10,975 nt of DNA from JBDTCS01 sp039923455. Its GTDB lineage: Bacteria; Bacteroidota; Ignavibacteria; Palsa-1295. Location: assembly GCA_039923455.1 (NCBI GenBank), contig JBDTCS010000025.1, forward strand, positions 1-10,975, read 5' to 3'. Under the pieces are notes generated by a model, which made no database searches, was not told where the DNA came from, and was given only the letters and a program-made list of their open reading frames with translations. Shown here one piece after another: positions 1 to 6,639 of this stretch (position 1 is the first letter of the stretch; each line of letters begins with the position of its first letter). Both the position numbers and the translations under genes were made by a program.

Positions 1-1
1 C

Positions 2-808
2 TTTCTTATGCACTCGACACTCGAAGCAGTAGAAGAAACCGGAGATGGCTTGCTCACTTATTTTATTCCGATTCCGGAATTCGATGATCAATTCCGCGCA
101 GAGTTAACCGAGCTGATCAGCACACAACCCAAAAACGCTATCACGCTCACAGCCGCAAAGCCACTCGAGATTCGCGACTGGAACGCAGAGTGGGAGCAGA
201 GCATCGAGCCGATTCTTATCTCGAAAGCGCTTGTGATTGCGCCGTCGTGGAAGATCAATGATGCGAAAATGCTCGGAGCTGATCACATAATGATCATCGA
301 TCCGAAGATGAGCTTCGGCACGGGTCATCACGAGACTACGCGTCTATGCATTCGCGCGATGGGACAGATTCCACTCGCGGAAAAGCGTGTGCTTGATATC
401 GGCACTGGTTCGGGAGTGCTTGCACTCTTTGCGCTTATGCGCGGCGCTACGAGTACGGTTGGCATTGACACGGATAGTTGGTCAACGCTAAATGCAGAAG
501 AGAATCGCGGATTGAATGGCTTCACTGCAAGCGATCTTGATATTCGACAGGGTGAATTAGCGGGCACCGTCGCGACGGACGAACGCTTCGATGTTATACT
601 CGGAAATATTCATCGCAACATTCTTGTCTCAATCGCTGAATTGATTGCGGCACATGCGAAGCCGAATACGTATCTCATTCTTTCGGGTCTGCTTATTTAT
701 GATGCCGATGAAGTGATCAAAGTCTATCAAGCCGCGGGCTTTCGACTCGATGAGCAATTGCAAGAGAACGAGTGGATCGCATTGCTTCTGACTTACAGTC
801 CAAATTAA
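2..808 (+). CDS. prmA: Ribosomal protein L11 methyltransferase (partial, 5' end outside window)
   Basis: This enzyme uses S-adenosylmethionine to methylate ribosomal protein L11 in the cytoplasm. Counting from the ATG at base 8, the visible protein has a DWNxxWE segment (about 58-63), the family signature FGTGHHETT (103-111), the AdoMet-binding motif I VLDIGTGSG (128-136), the acidic GID that follows strand 2 (152-154), and the motif IV equivalent GNIHRNIL (199-206). The HHETT variant and the NIHRNIL form are typical of Bacteroidota-type PrmA. The reading frame is open to the left edge, and the usual N-terminal strand-helix before the EETGDGL segment is missing, so the true start probably lies a few dozen codons outside the window. 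The ATG at base 8 is only an internal candidate. The stop overlaps the next start by one base (TAATG), which suggests an operon with translational coupling to ppx. Confidence 0.93.
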   Translation, partial: FLMHSTLEAVEETGDGLLTYFIPIPEFDDQFRAELTELISTQPKNAITLTAAKPLEIRDWNAEWEQSIEPILISKALVIAPSWKINDAKMLGADHIMIIDPKMSFGTGHHETTRLCIRAMGQIPLAEKRVLDIGTGSGVLALFALMRGATSTVGIDTDSWSTLNAEENRGLNGFTASDLDIRQGELAGTVATDERFDVILGNIHRNILVSIAELIAAHAKPNTYLILSGLLIYDADEVIKVYQAAGFRLDEQLQENEWIALLLTYSPN

Positions 809-1794
809 TGAAGCTTGCATCCGTCGACATTGGGACGAACACTGCACAGATGCTCGTCGTAGAAAGTCGAACGCAGGGCTGCTTTGAGGTGCTCGCGGAT
901 ATACACGCTATCGTTCGCCTTGGTGAAGGCGTTGATGCAACACACGCAATTTCTGAAGCGGCGTTCGAACGATTGCGTCAGGTTGTTATGATGCATCAGA
1001 ACAGACTTGAGACGCTCGGAATAAATCATGCAGCGTTTGTCGCGACGAGTGCGATGCGCGATGCATCGAATCGGGATAGCATCATTGCTCGCATTGAGCA
1101 GGAGTTTGGTGTACGAATTGAGTTGCTCTCCAGTCAAGACGAATCGCGTTTTAGCTATCGCGGTGCCGCGAGTGGGCTTCAGAATCTTGCGCAAGGTGAA
1201 GCGCTCGCAACGCTTGATATTGGCGGTGGAAGCACGGAGTTATCCTTTGGCGAGGGTAGTCATTTCTTGCGCGGGACCAGCATGGATATTGGCGCACTCC
1301 GACTCACCGAAAGATTTTTAACCGCGAAGCCTTACAACCGCGAGCAGATCGTCAAAGCTCGCGAATATATTCGATCGGTACTGAAGCAATCGCCGAGCGG
1401 CACTCCAAAGCTATCTCGCATCGTTGCCGTATCCGGCACACCTACATCGCTTGCAGCGATGGCGCTCAAGCTCGCAACGTTTGATCAAGCGGCCGTCCAT
1501 GGATACATTCTCTCCAGACCAATCATTCGTTCGCTAATCGAAATCATTACCACATCAACCGCGGACGAACTCATCGCAACATATCCGGCGATTCATCCCG
1601 GTCGTGCAGATATTTGTCTCGCCGGAAGTCTTATCTTAGATGAAACGCTCGACATGCTTGGCCTTGACACCGTAACGGTCAGCACATACGGATTGCATTA
1701 CGGCATTGCCATTCGCGAACTGGAGCGAGCATACAATCTCGGCGAGCAAGTCTGGGTCGTCAAACAAGCAGGACTCGTTTTAGCACAGCAATAA
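808..1794 (+). CDS. ppx: Ppx/GppA-family phosphatase (short form)
   Basis: Members hydrolyse polyphosphate or the 5'-phosphate of pppGpp, using an actin-like ATPase fold. In this 328-residue protein the two phosphate-binding loops are clear: DIGTNTAQ (7-14) and DIGGGSTE (137-144). Other family segments are VATSAMRDASN (78-88), SSQDESRFSY (108-117) and VSGTPTSLAA (208-217). It corresponds to the short forms (about 300-330 residues) that lack the C-terminal HD-like domains of E. coli Ppx, so the sequence cannot separate exopolyphosphatase from pppGpp phosphatase. The start at 808 was chosen because it overlaps the prmA stop (TAATG) and places the first loop at the N-terminus; an in-frame ATG at 772 lies inside prmA. 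The last 13 codons (WVVKQAGLVLAQQ) lie in a 48-bp repeat that is also the antisense of a cysteine desulfurase 3' end, so this tail is not typical family sequence. Confidence 0.9.
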   Translation: MKLASVDIGTNTAQMLVVESRTQGCFEVLADIHAIVRLGEGVDATHAISEAAFERLRQVVMMHQNRLETLGINHAAFVATSAMRDASNRDSIIARIEQEFGVRIELLSSQDESRFSYRGAASGLQNLAQGEALATLDIGGGSTELSFGEGSHFLRGTSMDIGALRLTERFLTAKPYNREQIVKAREYIRSVLKQSPSGTPKLSRIVAVSGTPTSLAAMALKLATFDQAAVHGYILSRPIIRSLIEIITTSTADELIATYPAIHPGRADICLAGSLILDETLDMLGLDTVTVSTYGLHYGIAIRELERAYNLGEQVWVVKQAGLVLAQQ

Positions 1795-1800
1795 ATTGTG
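1753..1800 (+). repeat. 48-bp direct repeat, copy 1 (3' end of ppx)
   Basis: This copy matches 6592-6639 at 42 of 48 bases, and all six differences are transitions. Similarity stops abruptly after base 1800 and fades before 1753. On the plus strand it encodes the last 13 residues and stop of Ppx. On the minus strand it reads QFIAVLKRVLLV-stop, nearly the native C-terminus of the cysteine desulfurase at 6599 (QFIAALKRVLPV-stop). Confidence 0.9.
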
Positions 1801-1825
1801 GGCAGAGTACCCAAACGATCTAAAC

Positions 1826-4234
1826 CTATTGCTTAACCAAACGTCGCGTAATGGTATACCCTTCAGCCGACAGCCTTAGGTAATAGGTACCTTGCGCAAG
1901 GGAGTGCAGATTTATATCGCCGCTGGTGAATTCGCCAGATTTCAGGTTTGTGCCGAGAAGATCGAATACTTCAAATCGCAAAGGAAGATGTCCCGTTACC
2001 GAAACATGAAATTCTCCTTTGCTTGGATTTGGTATGATCGAATTGATCGTGAATGGAATGCCATGCGATAGATAGGATGTCAAAGTCGGATCGCCGCAAG
2101 CGGGGTTCAACTTGAACTCCACCGATCCAACAACCGCTGCGGTTGCGATGCACGGCCGATCGCTCTGCAACCCCAGACTTTCAATCGATGCCGACGTGCG
2201 TGTAGTATCGCTAACGAATGCGTAGCAGTTCACGTAACCGATCAGAGTCGGACCGTTGAACGTGAAACCAGATGGCAGCGAAATCTCTGCAAAGATCTTT
2301 CCCTTGGTAGGTGTAAACGTTTTCAATTGTGCGCCGGGCACCAGTAGTGTAACGCCTGTCGGCGAGAGCAAATCTGTGTTCCACTGCATAGAGATCGAAA
2401 TAGATCGAAGGCCAAGTATATCTGAAGTTGACTGACTGAGATTTCCGGTCAGGTTGATCGGCACTTGAGTAACCCCACCAGCCGTCACATTTACAATTGG
2501 TCCCAACTCCGCACCGAGTGTCACGATAGGCAGACTTGTACCGGTTGCATAGCCACCAAGATCGATCGTCCGCGCGAGCCCGCCATCTAATTCAATTACG
2601 AGCTTAGCATGGTAGGCTCGATTCGAATCACCAAAGAACATCAAGTGAAGCGAGTCCAAACCCGAGAGAGACGCCGGTGGAACGCCGTCGATAAGGAATT
2701 GAGCAGAATCAATACCGGCGATATGTAGACTTTTGATCGACCATGGTCCGCACGTGCTCGTCACGAGCTTTGCGACGGCTGACTGAGCAGTGCCACAGGT
2801 ACTCATCGTATCAAACTGTACCACAGAGTCGGACTTGCTAAGAAACTTTCCTTTTACACAATGACCGGATAGCGGAAGCGATACAATTCTGCCACCAATC
2901 GTAGCGGAGTAAACTGCGGAATAATCCCGAGCGGCATCCGGATGGAATGCAACAACCACCGAGTCAAGCCCTGTTGCACGAGAGGGCAATGGTGATACGA
3001 TCGAGAAATAGTTCTTATCCGCACCACTGATCGTCTGCGCGAGCATTGTCAAATTGTCACACGCAGCGGTGGTGAAGTAGGCGGCACGACTGGTAGCACT
3101 GTCACACACTAGCACTGAATCTGAATCAAAAAGTCGTGCAGGTTCAAATGCGTAGGCAGTTGGCACCTCGGATGCAGTCACCCAACTACCACCACTATTA
3201 GTGGTCCGCCAGATATCCCCTTCCGTGTCAATTGCGAGAATCAGGTTATCGTTGATTACGCACAGGTTAAATTGATCGGTATAACCGTTCGGGCCACCAA
3301 TCGACTTCCACGTTGCGCCGTAATCTAAGGATCGCATGACGCCATCTCGCGTAGTCCCAAAATAAATACCTCGCCTTCCTCGCTCGATGGAACCGGAAAC
3401 ATAAGCAGCGTGATCCCCCACGAAAATCGTATCCCAAGACTTGCCGCGGTCCTCAGTCATTATCACGAAACTATGATCGACACCTTCAACTTTAACGCGA
3501 TTTTCATTTGCCAAAACAATTCTATCTGAGTTGCACGAATCCAAGGCAAGGGACCATGTATCTGCATTTATCGGGCAGGGGTAACTCTGCCACGAATTTC
3601 CAATATCAGTCGAGGAGCATAGTAGCAATAGCTTACTACTTGAGGGCACAACCCAAGATAGGGAAGCAATTAGGCCTGGCTTACCACTCAGTGTGGCTGG
3701 GTAATTAAGCGATAAATTCGTCCAACTCAGTCCATCATCGCGGGTTATCAGCCCGGCGCCGCCCCATTCATTCATTATAATCGTATTCGGTGCGGGATAA
3801 CAAATACTCAACGGGTAAAAAGAGGAACTCGTCTCATCAAATATGACATGCCAGGTTAAACCTCCATCGTTTGTCTTGTATATTAGAGTACCACCCTGCG
3901 TAAGAACCACCCCGTTAAAAGCATCAAAGAAAGCAATTTGCTGGATCGGAGGTGCGTAATTAGGGGAATAGAGTGATGGATAAGCGGTAGCTCTCCACGA
4001 TTGTCCGAAATCATAGCTAACAGAGAGAATCGAGTCGCCCGCCCAGACGACACCGTCTTTATGTGCGAGGGCACCATTTTGAGAGGTAAAAATTCTTGGC
4101 GTTCGTCGGTTATGAGGTATTCGAGTCCATTGACCAAAGCTTGTTCTACAGGGAGCAAATAGTGAGCAGAGTAAAAGGCAAAGAAGCGCCCGCTTGAGGC
4201 GCTTCTTCTCAACAATAATAAGGCCCACATTCAT
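1826..4234 (-). CDS. Secreted Asp-box (BNR) repeat protein with T9SS C-terminal sorting domain
   Basis: This 802-residue exported protein has an unknown substrate. From the ATG at 4234 it has a signal peptide (basic KKRLKR at 10-15, hydrophobic ALLCLLLCSLFA, cleavage likely near residue 34). Seven Asp-box-like motifs follow: SYDFGQSW (73-80), TNDGGLTW (121-128), TRDDGLSW (164-171), SSTDIGNSW (207-215), TEDRGKSW (260-267), RSLDYGATW (301-309) and TTNSGGSW (344-351). These point to a sialidase/sortilin/Ycf48-like beta-propeller. A beta-rich region (about 380-565) and a possible cohesin-like domain (about 575-712) come next. The last 70 residues are a T9SS sorting domain: IIPNPSKGEF, FEVFDLLG, LAQGTYYLRL and a final RRLVKQ. 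No sialidase catalytic set was recognised, so binding or structural use at the cell surface seems more likely. The frame is open up to 4447, but that extension runs through a decayed T9SS gene and is rejected. No clear Shine-Dalgarno precedes the chosen ATG. Confidence 0.85.
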   Translation of the reverse strand: MNVGLIIVEKKRLKRALLCLLLCSLFAPCRTSFGQWTRIPHNRRTPRIFTSQNGALAHKDGVVWAGDSILSVSYDFGQSWRATAYPSLYSPNYAPPIQQIAFFDAFNGVVLTQGGTLIYKTNDGGLTWHVIFDETSSSFYPLSICYPAPNTIIMNEWGGAGLITRDDGLSWTNLSLNYPATLSGKPGLIASLSWVVPSSSKLLLLCSSTDIGNSWQSYPCPINADTWSLALDSCNSDRIVLANENRVKVEGVDHSFVIMTEDRGKSWDTIFVGDHAAYVSGSIERGRRGIYFGTTRDGVMRSLDYGATWKSIGGPNGYTDQFNLCVINDNLILAIDTEGDIWRTTNSGGSWVTASEVPTAYAFEPARLFDSDSVLVCDSATSRAAYFTTAACDNLTMLAQTISGADKNYFSIVSPLPSRATGLDSVVVAFHPDAARDYSAVYSATIGGRIVSLPLSGHCVKGKFLSKSDSVVQFDTMSTCGTAQSAVAKLVTSTCGPWSIKSLHIAGIDSAQFLIDGVPPASLSGLDSLHLMFFGDSNRAYHAKLVIELDGGLARTIDLGGYATGTSLPIVTLGAELGPIVNVTAGGVTQVPINLTGNLSQSTSDILGLRSISISMQWNTDLLSPTGVTLLVPGAQLKTFTPTKGKIFAEISLPSGFTFNGPTLIGYVNCYAFVSDTTRTSASIESLGLQSDRPCIATAAVVGSVEFKLNPACGDPTLTSYLSHGIPFTINSIIPNPSKGEFHVSVTGHLPLRFEVFDLLGTNLKSGEFTSGDINLHSLAQGTYYLRLSAEGYTITRRLVKQ
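4181..4207 (-). terminator. Hairpin inside the signal-peptide coding region; possible relic terminator
   Basis: Perfect 10-bp arms (AAGAAGCGCC at 4181-4190 and its complement at 4198-4207) enclose a 7-base loop. On the minus strand the stem is followed by TGCCTTTTAC, a weak U-tract. It lies about 36 bases past the stop of the T9SS remnant at 4243, where a terminator for that older gene would sit. It now also encodes the basic n-region and start of the h-region of the Asp-box protein's signal peptide. Its function as a terminator is inference. Confidence 0.4.
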
Positions 4235-4242
4235 TGAAGTGT

Positions 4243-4356
4243 CTACTTCAACCAAACCAGTCTCACAGTTCTCACAACATCCCCGTTTGAGGCGCGAATG
4301 AAATACGTTCCAGGCGCAATATTGGAGCCATCGAATGCGAGGGTTCTTGTCAAGAA
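4243..4356 (-). pseudogene. Remnant 3' end of a T9SS sorting-domain gene
   Basis: In a frame different from both neighbours, the minus strand reads LTRTLAFDGSNIAPGTYFIR, continues through DVVRTVRLVWLK, and ends at a TAG at 4243-4245. This is the classic end of a T9SS C-terminal sorting domain (GTYFIR followed by a basic terminal strand). An in-frame TAG at 4357-4359 cuts it off upstream, so only 37 codons remain. In the adjacent frame, just upstream, the sequence VVYLGLAGMIASF (around 4360-4400) resembles the preceding strand of the domain (VYDLxGRxIASF). That would fit a frameshift at about 4357, but this upstream part is a weaker match. No signal peptide or body of the gene is seen. It lies between the membrane protein and the Asp-box gene. 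Confidence 0.7.
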
Positions 4357-4357
4357 C
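4343..4357. repeat. 15-bp palindrome at the break in the T9SS remnant
   Basis: GTTCTTG and CAAGAAC form perfect 7-bp arms around a single central T. It sits exactly where the T9SS remnant loses its frame (in-frame TAG at 4357-4359). It could be an operator-like site, a trace of the lesion that broke the gene, or chance. Confidence 0.4.
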
Positions 4358-4466
4358 TAAGAAACTCGCTATCATTCCTGCTAATCCCAAGTACACAACC
4401 GTTTTGCCAATTTTGTAGGTTGTGTCTTCCGTGAGTCGTTCTATCATATGTGTTAAGATGACTTTT

Positions 4467-4865
4467 TTACGAGACTAGCCAAAGACATATGGCATACCCC
4501 CCAAGAGCACACAACATTTGGATAAACTGTCTACTTTGCGCCTCAGCAGACTTATCTTGCAAAGCTGAAAGCGAGGAAAGCATCCCTAGAACTGCGACAA
4601 CGTGGTACGCCCATGCACTCGGTCGTGTGTTTGAGACTGATCGAGCGATGTTGTAAAATGCAATACCAAGAAGTAACGACAAACCGTAAGCCACCAGATC
4701 TAAATAAAAATTAGCAAGTCGTCCTGGACCTGTTCTGCCTTTCCGCGCCCCGATTCGGATTGAGATGACCACGGGAGAGCCCAGCACCACAAATGCGAGT
4801 GGCATAATAAACTGGCTTGCCAAAAAGCCAGCGAAACCAATTCCGATAATATACAAGACGAACAT
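4467..4865 (-). CDS. Small multi-pass membrane protein of unknown function
   Basis: I do not recognise this 132-residue protein. It has about four hydrophobic segments: residues 1-29, 53-71, 84-101 and 114-131. A basic, glycine-rich cytoplasmic-type loop (RIGARKGRTGPGR, 37-49) separates the first two, and a polar linker (QDKSAEAQSRQ, 103-113) precedes the last. There is no signal-peptide cleavage site and no catalytic motif. The ATG at 4865 lies 33 bases after the stop of the upstream secreted protein on the same strand, so it is probably the last gene of an operon with the two T9SS paralogues. No Shine-Dalgarno is evident. A role in the inner membrane beside secreted proteins is all the context supports. 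Confidence 0.7.
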   Translation of the reverse strand: MFVLYIIGIGFAGFLASQFIMPLAFVVLGSPVVISIRIGARKGRTGPGRLANFYLDLVAYGLSLLLGIAFYNIARSVSNTRPSAWAYHVVAVLGMLSSLSALQDKSAEAQSRQFIQMLCALGGYAICLWLVS

Positions 4866-4898
4866 AACGGTTTGTGCTTTATTTCTGTATGACTTGAA

Positions 4899-5663
4899 CT
4901 ACTGGACCTTCTCAAACTGATAGATCAGTTGACCGCAGCTTATGAAATACTTGCCCGCTGCCAACCGACGAATATCGAACCGGAACAAACCCTCTCGCAC
5001 TTGTTCATAAGTGACTTCACCGACCCTTCGTCCGAGGAGGGTATAGACACAAGGCGGTGAACCGCTCAAGCAGTCGAAAGGCAAGAACAAGAAATCACGA
5101 CAAGGATCGGGATAGGGCGCTGGGGAGGGGAGCTTCCTTTCCTTGTCCGATACAGCGCCGATGAGCCTCACCGGCAGACTGACAAACTTACTGGCTAATC
5201 TCGGAATAGCCGCGAGAGCCACTTTGACAGAATCAACGTTCACATAGTTATAGAACGAAAGTAGAAAGGTTCTTGCTACTTCCAAACTTGAATCCGCGTA
5301 AACATTCTCTTTTCTAAGAAAAAATGCTCCGAACGATGATTGTAAGTCACTAAAGCCCTGTCTTACGTCGGGATTCGCCGTATTTATCGCAGTCCACGGG
5401 AATTGCATCACTGTATCATGACCAACGGGAGGAATAGGCAGGATAGCGAAACTATCAAAGATCACGCGAAACCAACGAGTGGCGAAGAGCTGATTATGCG
5501 TCGGGGAGTCGCTGCAAGTATCTACCCTTGTTGAATCAAGATTTATCCAATCAGACTGATTAACAACCCTCTCGAACAATTCCAAACAAGCGCTTGGCTG
5601 TGCGAAGGCGTTACTTAAATCAAACCAACAAACGAAAATTGCGACCGCGAAGAAAAGCTTCAT
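4899..5663 (-). CDS. Secreted T9SS protein, paralogue B of an unrecognised family
   Basis: This 254-residue exported protein has unknown function. From the ATG at 5663 it has a signal peptide (LFFAVAIFVCWF, cleavage likely after AFA at about residue 21). An N-terminal domain of about 150 residues has a conserved Cys pair (C26 and C50). The T9SS-type sorting domain runs from about 180: YPDPCRDFLF, VYTLLGRRV and LAAGKYFISC near the end. It is clearly paralogous to the gene just upstream at 5693. Shared features include CLxL, the VDTC/IDTC motif, FRV/IIFD followed by FAI/YAI, HDT with F.W.AI, and the NYV.VDS...AIP block. The start was chosen for the signal peptide and because both paralogues share a TTAGGT-type sequence about 10 bases before the ATG. 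The longer in-frame extension overlaps the upstream gene and is rejected. The sorting domain has extra cysteines and a PDP in place of PNP. Confidence 0.83.
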   Translation of the reverse strand: MKLFFAVAIFVCWFDLSNAFAQPSACLELFERVVNQSDWINLDSTRVDTCSDSPTHNQLFATRWFRVIFDSFAILPIPPVGHDTVMQFPWTAINTANPDVRQGFSDLQSSFGAFFLRKENVYADSSLEVARTFLLSFYNYVNVDSVKVALAAIPRLASKFVSLPVRLIGAVSDKERKLPSPAPYPDPCRDFLFLPFDCLSGSPPCVYTLLGRRVGEVTYEQVREGLFRFDIRRLAAGKYFISCGQLIYQFEKVQ

Positions 5664-5692
5664 GACGAACCTAAAATTTACAGTTACCGCAC

Positions 5693-6448
5693 TTAGGGGA
5701 TTTTTTGAATCAAGCCGACTTCGTTTCCTGTACTTACAACGAAAACACCTTCGGGTAGCAAATGAATATCCATGCTGACATGTCCGTTTTTTTCGGCAAT
5801 AATTGGAACGTGCATGTTTCGACCGCATATATCATGAAGCTCCACGTTCGCGAGACCTTTCTTCGAGGTCATCTCGAACCTGATCCAATTCCGGCTTGGA
5901 TTCGGATAGATTTGTAATTGGACTCCTATTGGAGGGCCCGTCGTGTTAACCCTTGTGATTACTCCCGGTTTCGAAATAAATGTGACTTTGACCAGTGGGA
6001 TAGCACTGAGGTACTGCACAATGCTGTCTACAGGCACGTAATTATCAAATGTGAGACCAATGACTCTTCTCGTGATGTCCGACGTGTCGCTAATTTGCGC
6101 GTGCTGCTTCAAAAGATGCAAGGTACCCCCGTGAGTATCGAGATAGTGAAATGCAGACCGGATCGCCGGAAAGGAAGAATCGATTGCATTCCAGGAAAAC
6201 TCAAGAATTGTGTCGTGCGTCGCTACGGTAGTTGGAAAAATCGCATAGTAATCAAACACGATTCGGAACATTCGCTTGGCGAACATTTGTCTGAGACCTC
6301 CACACGTGTCTATCATTACCGAATCTGGATTGGGATAGTCGGGGTAGACATTCTTCCAAAGTGTCAAACAAGGATCGACTTGTGCGCGGCTTTCAGTCGC
6401 GATTCCGAAGCAAGAAAGCAGGATTAGCCAATACCAAACGAATTTCAT
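5693..6448 (-). CDS. Secreted T9SS protein, paralogue A of an unrecognised family
   Basis: This 251-residue exported protein has unknown function. The signal peptide spans about residues 1-22 (WYWLILLSCFGIA, cleavage after SRA). The N-terminal domain (about 23-160) holds C27 and C49, the KRMFRIVFDYYAIFP block (58-72) and FDNYVPVDSIVQYLSAIP (134-151). The T9SS C-terminal sorting domain follows from about 178: YPNPSRNWIRFEM, VELHDICGRN, LLPEGVFVVS and a short final strand. It shares its whole layout with paralogue B, 29 bases downstream, so the pair looks like a tandem duplication followed by strong divergence. It is probably the first gene of a three-gene operon (A, B, membrane protein) driven by the promoter at 6522-6550. 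The ATG at 6448 was chosen for the signal peptide and the promoter position. Confidence 0.83.
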   Translation of the reverse strand: MKFVWYWLILLSCFGIATESRAQVDPCLTLWKNVYPDYPNPDSVMIDTCGGLRQMFAKRMFRIVFDYYAIFPTTVATHDTILEFSWNAIDSSFPAIRSAFHYLDTHGGTLHLLKQHAQISDTSDITRRVIGLTFDNYVPVDSIVQYLSAIPLVKVTFISKPGVITRVNTTGPPIGVQLQIYPNPSRNWIRFEMTSKKGLANVELHDICGRNMHVPIIAEKNGHVSMDIHLLPEGVFVVSTGNEVGLIQKIP

Positions 6449-6521
6449 AACCGACCTAATGTTAAATCGAGCGCAACGAGAAGCCACGCAGGCGAAAAAA
6501 GCAATGTAGAAATCGCCACCC

Positions 6522-6550
6522 AATATACAACAATCAAACCCCAAAGTCAA
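6522..6550 (-). promoter_or_regulatory. Near-consensus sigma70-type promoter for the T9SS paralogue operon
   Basis: On the minus strand TTGACT (6550-6545) and TATATT (6527-6522) are separated by exactly 17 bases, five of six matches to each sigma70 box. The predicted transcript start is near 6515, about 67 bases before the ATG at 6448. It lies just inside the right-hand 48-bp repeat, so the cassette seems to carry its own promoter. Activity in a Bacteroidota-type host, whose main promoters often differ, is not certain. Confidence 0.6.
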
Positions 6551-6591
6551 GCGCAATTGGGTATATCTTCATGTGCTTTGGAGAGTGAAAT

Positions 6592-6639
6592 TGGGCCGTT
6601 AAACAGGCAGGACTCGTTTTAACGCAGCAATGAATTGTG
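6592..6639 (+). repeat. 48-bp direct repeat, copy 2 (3' end of the cysteine desulfurase gene)
   Basis: It pairs with 1753-1800 (42 of 48 identical, all transitions). On the minus strand it holds the last 12 codons and TAA of the desulfurase. On the plus strand it reads WAVKQAGLVLTQQ-stop, matching the Ppx C-terminus (WVVKQAGLVLAQQ-stop) in frame. Further left the Ppx frame decays quickly (FGE-stop-N before the W, compared with LGEQV). Confidence 0.9.

Larger units (their letters stand above)
1801..6591. mobile_element. Putative inserted T9SS-cargo cassette between the 48-bp repeats
   Basis: This 4,791-bp interval lies exactly between the two 48-bp repeats. Every gene in it is on the minus strand: a large Asp-box T9SS protein, a T9SS gene remnant, a membrane protein and two paralogous T9SS proteins. 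Repeats that duplicate a gene's 3' end resemble attL/attR of integrative elements. However, no integrase, transposase or terminal inverted repeat is visible, so the element class is unknown. Parts of the block (for example 5581-5640, 26 of 60 G+C by hand count) look more AT-rich than flanking genes (for example 7021-7080, 42 of 60), but this is a spot check. Insertion is an inference from the repeats; gene-order rearrangement through the repeats is an alternative. Confidence 0.45.

Noticed and set aside
805..1194. 129-codon minus-strand frame opposite ppx
   Set aside because: Antisense to clear Ppx motifs and without domain features.
1795..1825. Terminator between the convergent ppx and Asp-box genes
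   Set aside because: No stem-loop with a T-run on either strand in the 31-base gap.
4345..4350. TTGACA on the minus strand as a -35 box for the Asp-box gene
   Set aside because: No -10-like hexamer lies 16-19 bases downstream; it is part of the palindrome.
4235..4447. N-terminal extension of the Asp-box protein to an ATG at 4447
   Set aside because: It would place about 71 residues before an obvious signal peptide and translate the T9SS remnant in the wrong frame.
5664..5828. Longer start for paralogue B
   Set aside because: It overlaps the end of paralogue A in another frame and precedes the signal peptide; the extra residues are Arg/Lys/Cys-rich shadow sequence.
5918..6427. 169-codon plus-strand frame opposite paralogue A
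   Set aside because: Antisense to a protein with a signal peptide and sorting domain; no features of its own.
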